64,000 nucleotides of DNA from assembly GCA_963771845.1 (NCBI GenBank), contig CAVYVC010000017.1:1-64000 (forward strand). Reading direction: 5' to 3'. Of the stretch, positions 8,685-16,623 are shown one piece after another (position 1 is the stretch's first letter; each line of letters opens with the position of its first letter). The position numbers and the translations under genes are program-made. This DNA comes from VAZQ01 sp963771845 (GTDB lineage: Bacteria; Pseudomonadota; Alphaproteobacteria; Rhizobiales; Xanthobacteraceae). A model generated the notes under the pieces. That model saw nothing but the letters and a program-made list of their open reading frames with translations. It was not told where the DNA came from and searched no databases.

Positions 8685-8895
8685 GACGTATTGCGCGTGA
8701 CACGGGGGCCGCCAACGTGCGGCCCTTTATCGTTTTGTCGTCATGGCGGCCCTCACAACCATGACGCCCGGCCTCTTTTTTGCGGATGTCGTTTGCAATC
8801 GATTGTCGACTGCAGGCGCAGTGCCTCTGTGCCGCGACGTGAGGCGGGTAGCGAAAGGGGGCGTCATGCATCGAACGGCCTGCTCACAGCCGCGC

Positions 8896-9474
8896 TTAGG
8901 GGCGGCGACTTTGCGACACAAGGTCGTCAACCGCGAAACTTGATGAATTTAGGTCGGCATCTTGGATGAGTACGCTACCAATCAGTCCCTCAGTATTCTC
9001 GAAAGCAACGAACTGAAACCCACCACCGCGGGACACACCCGTGCCCCCGAGCAGGTGATGGTAATTGTCGAAAAAGAGCACGGCTTCGTGATTGTGCTGC
9101 TGCGATCCGGGGAGACCAACAAGCAACCCGAATCTCGTTACCTGAGCGGACGGCGCTATGTCAATTCTCATCCATCCAAGATCGGTGGTGGTGCTTAGAG
9201 CGTTTGAGTTGTTTAAGCCACTAGCACCGTATCCAAGTTGACCACTATCTGTCGTAAACAAGTAGATACCGACTTTCAAAGAGGTCGCAAAAATGTTGGG
9301 AGTGGGAACGCCAAGATCATTTAGGTCGGTCACTACGGCGGTGTTATCGAAGTCTGACAGCGTGATAAACCCAGCGTTCGCGCCGTAGGCAGACAGTAGG
9401 ACAGTGGCACCGTAAATTGCCGATATCGAAATACGGGCAGCATTTCTCGCAAACCCTTTCACAGATCGATCCAT
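8896..9474 (-). CDS. Secreted hypothetical protein
   Basis: A 192-residue protein with an N-terminal signal sequence (basic start, then I-S-I-S-A-I-Y-G-A-T-V-L-L-S-A-Y-G-A-N-A and probable cleavage before G-F-I). The mature part is Gly/Asn/Ser-rich and beta-strand-like, resembling the domains of secreted proteins that carry C-terminal sorting tags. I see no PEP-CTERM-type motif and no C-terminal hydrophobic helix. Function unknown. It lies convergent to the holin-like gene. Confidence 0.6.
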   Translation of the reverse strand: MDRSVKGFARNAARISISAIYGATVLLSAYGANAGFITLSDFDNTAVVTDLNDLGVPTPNIFATSLKVGIYLFTTDSGQLGYGASGLNNSNALSTTTDLGWMRIDIAPSAQVTRFGLLVGLPGSQQHNHEAVLFFDNYHHLLGGTGVSRGGGFQFVAFENTEGLIGSVLIQDADLNSSSFAVDDLVSQSRRP

Positions 9475-9700
9475 CGGAAAAATTCCTATCTGCAGGTCCC
9501 ACTAACGCCAGAAATGCGCTGATGGCAATTGATCTCAAGAAGGTGCCATCGCGACTGCGGCCCACACCGTGCCCGAACATGCCGTGACGTTCTGACGTAC
9601 CTCCCTGGGGGCGCCCGGGCATCAATTCCTTGGTAAATTTTTCTGGCTATGACTTGGCGGCGTCCTGGTTTGCAACATGATCACGCCTAGGTGAGGATGA

Positions 9701-10732
9701 ATGGTTTTCCGCATAGCGAGTGCAATCGCGGCAGTGCTAGTCAGCGTCAGCAGCCAAGCTTCGGCACAGCAATACCCACCTCCGCGGCCGCTTCCCCCGG
9801 CGGCTAATCCGGAGCCGTTGCCGCCGCTCAACCCGCCGGTGGTGCAGGAGGACCACCCAGTGCCGCCGGTCGGAGTGGCGACGCCTACTTCCGCCGCCGC
9901 TTATCCAGCAGATGCTGCACCGCTGCCGACGGCTGGCACTCCAACCTACCAAACCGTTCAACCGCAAGACTCATACGTCCTGCGTGGCTCCATTCCACCG
10001 GGCCCGCTCGGTTCGGCGCAACAGGACGGAATTCGGGAGGGCACCGTACCGCGGCAGAACAGTCTCGATCAAATCGGTTCGGCACCCATGCGTCCCTCAG
10101 TAGCCGTGCCGATGCAAGGCGGTGATGTGGGCAACACAGCTGCGTTACCGCCTGAGGTGCGGCCTGACACTGGGCCGAAGCAGGAATTGGCACCCCAGTT
10201 CCGTCGCACGCTCATAAATTATCGCACCAAGGAACCGGTGGGCACGATCATTGTCGATACGTCGAACACGTACCTTTATCTTGTGCTGGGCGACGGCAAA
10301 GCCCTGCGGTACGGCATAGGCGTCGGCCGTGAAGGCTTCACGTGGTCTGGCGTGGAACGGGTGACGCGGATGTTGGTGTGGCCGGATTGGACGCCGCCGG
10401 AGGAGATGATCATGCGTCAGCCCTATTTGCCGCGCTTCATGGCCGGGGGTGACACCAATCCGCTCGGCGCGCGCGCGTTTTATCTCGGCAGCACGGTTTA
10501 TCGTATCCACGGGACCAATCAGCCCTCAACCATCGGCACGTTCGTGTCCTCAGGATGCATCCGGCTGACCAATGACGACGTGATAGATCTTTATCGCCGG
10601 GTTCGGGTGGGTACGCGCGTGGTGGTACTGCCAGGACGACCGTTCGCAAGGGACACATTGGCGCCGGTCACAGCCATGCCCCGCAAACAGCCTGGTTTCC
10701 CAAATCCACCTCCATCCGTGATGGCACGCTGA
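9701..10732 (+). CDS. L,D-transpeptidase (YkuD family)
   Basis: A 343-residue envelope enzyme. Residues 1-23 form a signal peptide ending A-S-A-Q-Q. Residues about 24-165 are Pro/Ala/Gln-rich, a likely linker across the periplasm or peptidoglycan. The catalytic domain (about 170-315) has I-H-G-T-N-Q-P and the nucleophile Cys286 in S-S-G-C-I-R-L-T-N. The family makes 3-3 cross-links in peptidoglycan or attaches lipoproteins using an L,D-acyl-transfer reaction through the Cys thioester. The domain opens with V-G-T-I-I-V-D-T-S-N-T-Y-L-Y, as in other rhizobial members. The start gives an intact signal peptide. Confidence 0.95.
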   Translation: MVFRIASAIAAVLVSVSSQASAQQYPPPRPLPPAANPEPLPPLNPPVVQEDHPVPPVGVATPTSAAAYPADAAPLPTAGTPTYQTVQPQDSYVLRGSIPPGPLGSAQQDGIREGTVPRQNSLDQIGSAPMRPSVAVPMQGGDVGNTAALPPEVRPDTGPKQELAPQFRRTLINYRTKEPVGTIIVDTSNTYLYLVLGDGKALRYGIGVGREGFTWSGVERVTRMLVWPDWTPPEEMIMRQPYLPRFMAGGDTNPLGARAFYLGSTVYRIHGTNQPSTIGTFVSSGCIRLTNDDVIDLYRRVRVGTRVVVLPGRPFARDTLAPVTAMPRKQPGFPNPPPSVMAR

Positions 10733-10882
10733 AATCAGGCCCTGACAGCAACCTGCTGCTGCTCTTAATATACACTGCAACTGTCGCGCGCTCTGGCGCT
10801 TGTCGCCCTTAGGGCCACCGTGGTGGGCGCGCCACCGTGCGGTGTGAATTCCAAAAATCTCGAGTGCTAAACTGAGCGTTGC

Positions 10883-11083
10883 TTAAGCTGATCCGTACAA
10901 ATTCCGCGGGCCGTCCGTCTGATTGTCTGATCGGACCATCTCCTGGATACGCTTAAGATCTTCGGCGCGGTCCAGCCATATGTGGGCCATGTTCAACCAC
11001 AGCCCCTTCGTTCGTTCATTTGCCGCCTCTTGAGCCCAGCGAAGGCAGTCGGCTGCCCGTCTTCGGAATTCCTCCGTGGTCAT
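10883..11083 (-). CDS. Small conserved alphaproteobacterial protein
   Basis: A 66-residue helical protein, M-T-T-E-E-F-R-R-R-A-A-D-C-L-R-W-A then a second helix with W-L-N-M-A-H-I-W-L-D-R-A-E-D-L. Short proteins with this A-x-x-C-x-x-x-A ... M-A-x-x-W-x-x-L-A layout are very common in Bradyrhizobiaceae and have no known function. No partner is visible nearby. Confidence 0.65.
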   Translation of the reverse strand: MTTEEFRRRAADCLRWAQEAANERTKGLWLNMAHIWLDRAEDLKRIQEMVRSDNQTDGPRNLYGSA

Positions 11084-11377
11084 GTCATATCCAATGGCAG
11101 TAGGGGATTTGCCTAGTAAACGCCACCTTAGTAAATGGATTCAAAATGCAGACACAAATTTTACCCAATCTCAGCAGATCAGTTAACGCATCGTAGTAAA
11201 GTCACCTTCCTGCATAAGGCACTTACGCCTGTGGAACCGCCCGGACGATAAACGGTTATTTGGTTAATTTCAGTGAAAACCGCAGTCTGGGAGGGGTCGC
11301 AAAAAGTGGCGCTTCATCTTCGCACTTTTCGATGGCTGCGCGAGACAGCGGACCTACGGAGTGGCGGGAGTTAGCTC
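11084..11377. other. Intergenic stretch, nothing supported
   Basis: AT-richer sequence between two small genes. Open frames here look non-coding. It may hold a promoter for the downstream small gene, but no box is clear. Confidence 0.4.
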
Positions 11378-11587
11378 ATGCGCGACAGCAAATTGCGAGG
11401 GATCATCCTCGAAGCATTGTACAACCAACGTCGCAAAGATTCGGTCAACCTCGATCAGGAACTCGACGGACTGCCGGTACCGCGTGGCGCTGCGGAGAGC
11501 ATCCTGAGGCAGTTGGTGAAAAAAGGCTTAGTCGAACGCCCTCCAGGTACCCGCCTGTTTACCGCAGTCCAATGTGACCGTGTATGA
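11378..11587 (+). CDS. Small winged-helix-like protein
   Basis: A 69-residue protein. Helices L-R-G-I-I-L-E-A-L-Y-N-Q-R and A-A-E-S-I-L-R-Q-L-V-K-K-G-L-V-E-R-P-P-G-T-R-L-F have the spacing of a helix-turn-helix with a short wing. It may bind nucleic acid, but no family is recognised. A short GGGAG-type site precedes ATG 11378. Stand-alone gene. Confidence 0.5.
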   Translation: MRDSKLRGIILEALYNQRRKDSVNLDQELDGLPVPRGAAESILRQLVKKGLVERPPGTRLFTAVQCDRV

Positions 11588-11768
11588 AGCGGCAAGCCGA
11601 TCAAAACCGCAGATTGTGATCAGTAGGTCCCCCGATGGGCCGCCTTCACTGACGTGGTCGGGGTAATCGGCCCGATTACCGTAGCCGGCGAGAGCTGACC
11701 TGGGTGGCGATTTTCGTCTTGCTCCAACAAGAACCTGAGCGCGCCGCTTCTGCTGCAATGCGCCCCTC

Positions 11769-12752
11769 ATGACCTGCTATACTTTGCCAACCGGATCACT
11801 GACCCCTCTTGTCAAAGTGATGCAGAACGTCATCACCATAGCCGAACGGCACGGACTGCTGATCGTATTTCTCAACGTCTTGCTTTCTCAAGGCGGACTG
11901 CCCTTGCCCGCCGTTCCGACAGTGATGACAGTCGCCGCGCTTGCAAGGCAGAGCCCGTATCAGATCACCCAAATCATTCTTGCGGGCATGAGCGGGGCTC
12001 TCATCGCGGAACTCGCACTGTATTGGTGTGGTCGGCACTACGGACAGCGCTTTTTAGGGCTGCTTTGCAGGCTATCTTTTTCGCCGGATTTCTGCGTCCG
12101 CCGGACCGAGGAAGTGTTTGCGAGGGTCGGCTCTTGGTCGTTGCTGTTCTCAAAATTTATCCCCGGACTTACGCTTATCACGGTAGCAATGGCTGGCGTC
12201 ACCAAGATGCCCGTGCTCGCTTTCCTCTTGCTTGACGGAATCGGGGCTGCCCTGTTCATAAGCGCGACCGTCGCACTCGGTCTGTTATTTCATGATGCGA
12301 TCACAAGCGTACTGCTCACACTTGCGAATTTGGGCAAGATAGGCGGCGTAATCGTCCTGGCCGCAATTGTTTTGTATGCGCTGACAAGATGGTGGCGGCG
12401 GCGATTATTTATTCGTCAGCTTCGCATGGATCGAATCACCGTTGCTGAGCTTCGTAAGCTAATCGATGACGGCCAAGAGATTGTAATTCTGGATGTGAGG
12501 CCGAAGGAGATACGTGCACAGGAAGGCACCATTCCGGGTGCGGTTTCAGCGCATCCAGCGGATACCGATCCGGCCCTAAAGGGTTATTCTCGTGACAAGG
12601 AGATTATCGTTTACTGCGCATGCCCCAATGAGGAATCGGCTGCTACTGCCGCGAAGCATCTTAAGCAGGCTGGTTTCAAGAAAATACGACCGCTTCTAGG
12701 TGGTATAGATGCATGGGTCCAAGCTGGTCATCCTGTGGAGCGCCCCAGCTGA
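11769..12752 (+). CDS. DedA/VTT membrane protein fused to a rhodanese domain
   Basis: A 327-residue fusion. Residues about 18-215 form the DedA/SNARE-associated region, with L-S-Q-G-G-L-P-L-P-A-V-P, G-S-W-S-L-L-F-S-K-F-I-P-G-L and several membrane helices. The basic stretch R-W-W-R-R-R leads to a cytoplasmic rhodanese domain (about 225-320) with I-L-D-V-R-P and the active-site Cys285 in Y-C-A-C-P-N-E-E. DedA proteins act in lipid flipping and proton-motive-force maintenance; single rhodanese domains carry persulfide sulfur. This fusion recurs in proteobacteria and its substrate is unknown. An internal ATG at 11820 (M-Q-N-V-I-T) is an equally good start. Confidence 0.92.
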   Translation: MTCYTLPTGSLTPLVKVMQNVITIAERHGLLIVFLNVLLSQGGLPLPAVPTVMTVAALARQSPYQITQIILAGMSGALIAELALYWCGRHYGQRFLGLLCRLSFSPDFCVRRTEEVFARVGSWSLLFSKFIPGLTLITVAMAGVTKMPVLAFLLLDGIGAALFISATVALGLLFHDAITSVLLTLANLGKIGGVIVLAAIVLYALTRWWRRRLFIRQLRMDRITVAELRKLIDDGQEIVILDVRPKEIRAQEGTIPGAVSAHPADTDPALKGYSRDKEIIVYCACPNEESAATAAKHLKQAGFKKIRPLLGGIDAWVQAGHPVERPS

Positions 12753-12805
12753 CGGTGGGAAGGACGCCGCCATAGTCCCTCCACGGCCAGAGACCAGCCT
12801 GAAGG

Positions 12806-12940
12806 TTATAGGATTATAGGATTAGGAGGACTGTTGTTCTGAATGGGATTTTAACTGACCGCTGCACTCACCCGTGAGCCAAATTGCCTTGAACAGTGGC
12901 AAAAAACAACAATGAGGATCATCCTATAATTCTATAAGTA
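12806..12940. repeat. Inverted pair of TTATAGG repeats (MITE-like)
   Basis: TTATAGGATTATAGGAT with CTGTTGTT at 12806-12839 faces an inverted copy at 12905-12940 (reverse complement TTATAGAATTATAGGATG, then ATTGTTGTT). The two arms are about 35 bp around a 65-bp centre. They could fold into a long hairpin between the DedA and aldo/keto reductase genes. Confidence 0.6.
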
Positions 12941-12978
12941 ACGTGCTGCGGCGGAGCTTTCCTGTTGAAGGGGATCGC

Positions 12979-13923
12979 ATGCTGAAGAATAATGACAGGC
13001 TGCTCAATCGGCGTGAATTCAGTGGAATTTGCCTGGCCTTTGGTTCGCTTGTGACTTCGTCAGGTGCATCGGCGGTTGATGCAGCTGATTTTGTGCCTGC
13101 AAATGGCACCGGACGGACGGTCAGGTTTCGCGACGGCAATATCGTTCCAGCATTGGGTCAGGGCTCTGCGCGTCTGGCAAGGGGAAGACACCCTCAAGCT
13201 GAGGAAGAACAAGCGCTGCGCACGGGCCTTTCCCTTGGCATGACGCTGATCGACACAGCGGAATCGTACGGCTCTGAGAAATTGATCGGCCGGGCTATCG
13301 CTGGTCAGCGTGACCGCGTATTTCTGGTCTCTAAGGTGTCAGCCAATCATGTGGCAGGAAATGGCATAGCGCGCGCTTGTGAGGCAAGCCTCGCCCGGCT
13401 GGGGACTGATTATCTTGATCTCTATCTGCTGCATTGGCCAAACGGGATCACTGATTATTCTGGCGTCGTGACAGCTTTTGAAATGCTACGCTCGGCAGGG
13501 AAGATTCGTGCCTGGGGCGTGTCCAACTTTAATGTCGGTCACCTGGAAAAGCTGTTCAATACCCCACAAGGTGATCGTTGTGCCACTAATCAGGTCCAAT
13601 ACAACCTCGGTTACCGCGGCATCGAACAGGACCTGCTGCCATGGTGTGAACAGCATGGCGTGCCGGTGATGGCTTATTCGCCCTTGGGCGGGCCTGGTGC
13701 CAACCTGTTGCGTGATCCCGTCCTTGCAAGTATTGCCGCTGCACATGGTTGCTCTGCCGCCGCTGTTGCGTTGGCCTGGGCAGTCCGCGGCGGCCACGTA
13801 ATTGCGATACCCGAATCCGGTACCATAGCGCATGTAAAGGAGGATGCCGTCGCGCTCTCACTGACGCTGACACCGCAGGAGCTTCAAACGTTGGATGCAG
13901 CGCATCCAGCAACCGGCCGCTAG
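12979..13923 (+). CDS. Tat-exported aldo/keto reductase
   Basis: A 314-residue enzyme from ATG 12979, which has an AAGGGG-type site upstream. It begins with a twin-arginine signal (N-R-R-E-F-S-G-I-C-L-A-F-G-S-L). The (beta/alpha)8 AKR domain carries the catalytic tetrad: Asp and Tyr in I-D-T-A-E-S-Y-G, Lys in V-S-K-V-S and His in L-L-H-W-P. Cofactor-side motifs follow (W-G-V-S-N-F-N, Y-S-P-L-G-G). AKRs reduce carbonyls with NADPH. Export of one is unusual but known in Tat-dependent versions. Substrate unknown. The gene is flanked on both sides by TTATAGG repeats. Confidence 0.9.
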   Translation: MLKNNDRLLNRREFSGICLAFGSLVTSSGASAVDAADFVPANGTGRTVRFRDGNIVPALGQGSARLARGRHPQAEEEQALRTGLSLGMTLIDTAESYGSEKLIGRAIAGQRDRVFLVSKVSANHVAGNGIARACEASLARLGTDYLDLYLLHWPNGITDYSGVVTAFEMLRSAGKIRAWGVSNFNVGHLEKLFNTPQGDRCATNQVQYNLGYRGIEQDLLPWCEQHGVPVMAYSPLGGPGANLLRDPVLASIAAAHGCSAAAVALAWAVRGGHVIAIPESGTIAHVKEDAVALSLTLTPQELQTLDAAHPATGR

Positions 13924-14035
13924 CCCTTGCACATCTGGATCCAGCCAGAATGTCTGCATCAATTCGTTAGATCAGATCGTCACAAGCTCCGCGCCGCGGT
14001 TTCCGCAGTCAACCCGAGCCGGTTAAAGGCTATAC

Positions 14036-14061
14036 GTTTATAGGCTGCTCCCCATTGTTGC
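14036..14061 (+). repeat. TTATAGG dispersed repeat, short copy
   Basis: TTTATAGGCTGCTCCCCATT then GTTG. It shares the GCTCCCC and TTGTTG parts of the copy at 2262-2298. Confidence 0.45.
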
Positions 14062-14146
14062 CGCCGGCATAAAGCGGACCGACTATCCGCTCGAATTGCA
14101 TGATCACCCCGGCTAGTAGAGCGCTCGCCTTCACCTTTGCAGGGCG

Positions 14147-14383
14147 GTGCAAGTGCATCCTACGTCGAAGTGTGACAAGATACGTGCAGCCTGGGCTGTA
14201 GGTGACCGGATCGGTGCGCTGCGCATTGCCGCGCGATTCTTCGACCGATCAGGGGCGACAAAAGCTTTCAAGCGCGGCATGGATGCGCATAACAATCCGC
14301 AATTTTATTGCCAACTTGGGAAGGATCCGGATTTGCTGCTCAGAACTGCGCTGGAATTGCTAGCCCGCAAATTCAGTTTGTGA
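14147..14383 (+). CDS. Small conserved hypothetical protein
   Basis: A 78-residue soluble protein with P-T-S-K-C-D-K-I-R-A-A-W, G-D-R-I-G-A-L-R-I-A-A-R-F-F-D-R-S and F-K-R-G-M-D-A-H-N-N-P. I recall near-identical short proteins in many rhizobial genomes and their phages, without known function. GTG codons at 14147 and 14153 are both possible starts. No operon partner. Confidence 0.6.
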   Translation: MQVHPTSKCDKIRAAWAVGDRIGALRIAARFFDRSGATKAFKRGMDAHNNPQFYCQLGKDPDLLLRTALELLARKFSL

Positions 14384-14420
14384 CCTTTCCCCCGCGACAA
14401 TGGCCCCGCAAGGGAGGCGT

Positions 14421-14475
14421 GCCCATGCAACGGAGGGAACGATTATCACGCATTAATCGTGCGGTCTGTTGCTAA
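14421..14475 (+). repeat. ABC_sub_bind 5' leader repeat, decayed
   Basis: CCCATGCAACGGAGGGAACG then ATTATCACGC and GTGCGGTCTG. The ATG-CAA-CGG-AGG-GAA part looks like a decayed M-Q-R-R-E start of an ABC_sub_bind gene. Related copies are at 19464-19567 and twice in 21421-21572. Confidence 0.5.
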
Positions 14476-14535
14476 GTCCGCTTACCCTCCAAGACTCCCC
14501 GTAATCGCGGACATCAATTCTCGTCGGCCAAGGCC

Positions 14536-15178
14536 GAGTAGGCCCGGGGAATTTCACCCCGAGCCTCTCACAGATCCGGACTTGACACTCTCGCGTCATC
14601 CGGCTCGTGCCACCGCACGAAGGCTGCCGCCTTCCATTGAATATCGGGTTCCTCCCGTTGCCGGTTGACCCGATCTCAAAGGCGATGACCCACCCCCTTC
14701 GCTCCACGGGCATTACCCCGCTTCAACACTACTACGAGGCAGTCCGCCCCTCTCCGGCGCATCAGTACTTTCGGCCTCGCGGTTGGAGCCGCTTGTGCCT
14801 TTTCCCTTAGCATCGCCGGCCAGGTTCTCACGTTCCGTACAAGAGCCAGATTGAGCTTCGCGCCGCCTCCATGCCGGATGCCGTTTGGGCAGTCTCAGGA
14901 CATCCCCCAAACTTATCCCAGAGGAATGGCAACCCCCCGGTTTTGACATCGTCTAATCCGCTTTCGACACGTCATCAGCGGTTCGCTTGCGCTCGCCTCT
15001 CTCAATCATACCTGCCGGAATCTCGTTCCGACTTTTCCGCAACGTTCACCACCATCGCTTTTGACAACAGCAGCTTGCGGTGGCTTGAGATCAACACCTG
15101 ATTGCCGAACTCGAAGGACCTACCTTCATCTCTCGTACAGTTACGCATCGCCGTATGGACCGGCGTTACTCGTGACAC
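14536..15178 (-). mobile_element. Group II intron lacking an RT ORF, copy 1
   Basis: On the minus strand the element begins GTGTCACGAG (GUGYG-like 5' end) and ends with a 34-nt domain V-like hairpin (14573-14606: GAGCCGGATGACGC, GAGA loop, GTGTCAAGTCCGGATC). A GC-rich domain VI-like hairpin and CCTACTC follow. The interior has GCTAAGGGAAAAGGCACAAG and GCCGAAAGTACTGATGCG, blocks I associate with rhizobial introns upstream of a maturase ORF. No reverse transcriptase frame is present, so any splicing or mobility would need a maturase in trans. The third D5 pair is G-A instead of G-U and the bulge is AA, so activity is doubtful. Confidence 0.65.
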
Positions 15179-15215
15179 AATGCCATGAACGGTCGTGAGC
15201 AGGTGCAGCAATCGG
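15179..15215 (-). repeat. Tail repeat, 5' part, upstream of intron copy 1
   Basis: The minus strand reads TGCTGCACCTGCTCACGACC then GTTCATGGCATT. It joins the end of the downstream-strand binding-protein gene directly to the intron. The rest of the repeat is missing on the far side of the intron. Confidence 0.6.
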
Positions 15216-15218
15216 CTC

Positions 15219-16202
15219 TTACTCGATCACCTCGTCCGCGCGAGCAATCACTGAGGCGGGCACGGTTATGCCGAGCGCCTTAGCTGTCTTGAGATTGATG
15301 CTGAGGTGGAAGCGCGTAGGTTGCTCGAATGGCAGGTCCGCCGGCTTGGCTCCCTTCAAAATGCGATCAATCAAATAGGTCGCGCGACCGTAAATTTTAT
15401 TCAGGTCGGGGCTATAGGCCGACAAGCCGCCTTCGCGTACATAGTTTGCCCGCTCGTAGGTGGTCGGCAGCCGATGTTCAGCAGCAAATTCGTAGACCCG
15501 TCGGCGATTGAGGCGAGTGAGTGCATCCGAGACCATGAGAATTGCGTCCGGTGGATCGCGCACCATACTTGCGAAGGCTTCGTCAAAATCGTCCGGCTCA
15601 CGCAAGCCGAGTGGTTGCACCCGAACCCCAATTGTCCGCGCGGCATCTGCGGCTCCCTGGTATCGCAGCGTCATGCCCAGATCACTTACGTTCCAGAGCA
15701 TAGCCACGGTGCGCAACGTAGGCACCATGTCTTTGAGCACTTCGAGACGCTTGGGAGCGAGTTCGATGGCCATATCCGAGACGCCAGTTACGTTGCCGCT
15801 TGGCCGCGACAGACTTTTGACCAAACCCGTTGCAACGGGATCGCCCCCCGATTCGGTCACCACGATTGGAATGGTTGTCGTGGCATTCTTGGCGGCGATG
15901 GCTGCCGGACAGCTAAAGGTCAGGATCACGTCTACGTTGCTCGCCACGAGATCCTTGGCAAGCTGTGGCAGCTGTTCCCAGCGGTCCCCGCTGGCGCGGA
16001 GTTCGAGCTTCACATTGCGATCGGGCACGTAGCCTTGCCCCGCTAAAGCACGCACAATCGCACCAAAAATGGGCTCTGGGAGCGGTTTATCGGTACTGAG
16101 GACCCCGATGCGATACGCCTTTGACGCAGTCTGAGCGAACCCGGCAAACGGCCATGCCGTGATCGTGCTCACAAGAGAGGTAATGAATTCTCGGCGCCTC
16201 AT
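15219..16202 (-). CDS. ABC_sub_bind family substrate-binding protein (Tat-exported)
   Basis: A 327-residue orphan binding protein. The start at 16202 gives M-R-R-R-E-F-I-T-S-L-V-S-T-I-T-A-W-P-F-A; a slightly upstream M-P-M start is possible. Landmarks: Y-R-I-G-V-L-S, G-Y-V-P-D-R-N-V, A-T-T-T-I-P-I-V-V, S-L-S-R-P-S-G-N-V-T-G, I-N-L-K-T-A-K-A-L-G-I and the terminal D-E-V-I-E. Its stop is followed at once by a tail-repeat fragment and intron copy 1. No permease or ATPase genes nearby. Confidence 0.93.
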   Translation of the reverse strand: MRRREFITSLVSTITAWPFAGFAQTASKAYRIGVLSTDKPLPEPIFGAIVRALAGQGYVPDRNVKLELRASGDRWEQLPQLAKDLVASNVDVILTFSCPAAIAAKNATTTIPIVVTESGGDPVATGLVKSLSRPSGNVTGVSDMAIELAPKRLEVLKDMVPTLRTVAMLWNVSDLGMTLRYQGAADAARTIGVRVQPLGLREPDDFDEAFASMVRDPPDAILMVSDALTRLNRRRVYEFAAEHRLPTTYERANYVREGGLSAYSPDLNKIYGRATYLIDRILKGAKPADLPFEQPTRFHLSINLKTAKALGITVPASVIARADEVIE

Positions 16203-16498
16203 GGGCATACCCCTAGCAAGGATGACTGTACACTTTAGCACAATCAACGAGCGGGCGCGTCATCCGCAGCCCTGCCGGAATCAGTCTGCTGGAGTATGCA
16301 GCCTTTCACAGGTGGCCAGCGGGCTATCCCTCCCCACGACCCGTGATAAGCGCAATTGTGTCTCTGCTGACACCCTGCGTCGTTGGGGCAGACCTTAATT
16401 GTTCTGAATCAAGGGCCCAAGAAATTCGGCGAGGCAAATGGGGGCAATGGTTCAGTTTGCAATGCGGAAACCCGGAGCTGCGGACGTCCGAGATGGGT

Positions 16499-16615
16499 CA
16501 ATAGTTTGCATTACCGCGCCGCAGCATTTCTGTCCGCTTCACCCCAGTTAGCGGAATTGATTCGGGCAGCCAAGCGCTTCCGGGTTGTGCCACTAGCGGA
16601 CTAACTCAGTGCAGC
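16499..16615 (-). repeat. ABC_sub_bind tail repeat
   Basis: A near-full copy on the minus strand, starting TTTGCTGCACTGAG just downstream of the stop of the 16624 gene, then GGCACAACCCGGAAGCGC, TTCCGCTAACTGGGGTGAAG and GCGGTAATGCAAACTATTGA. There is no intron in this copy. Confidence 0.7.
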
Positions 16616-16623
16616 AAACATCC

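Noticed and set aside
14713..14949. A 78-residue minus-strand ORF, repeated at 21890-22126, could be a duplicated small gene
   Set aside because: It lies wholly within the intron-like repeat and its Ser/Gly/Arg-rich composition fits translation of structured RNA. Identity at DNA level, including non-coding parts, argues against a protein.
16383..16604. ORF ending A-A-K-R-F-R-V-V-P-L-A-D as a gene
   Set aside because: It is the antisense reading of the tail repeat, which gives the same residues at several loci.
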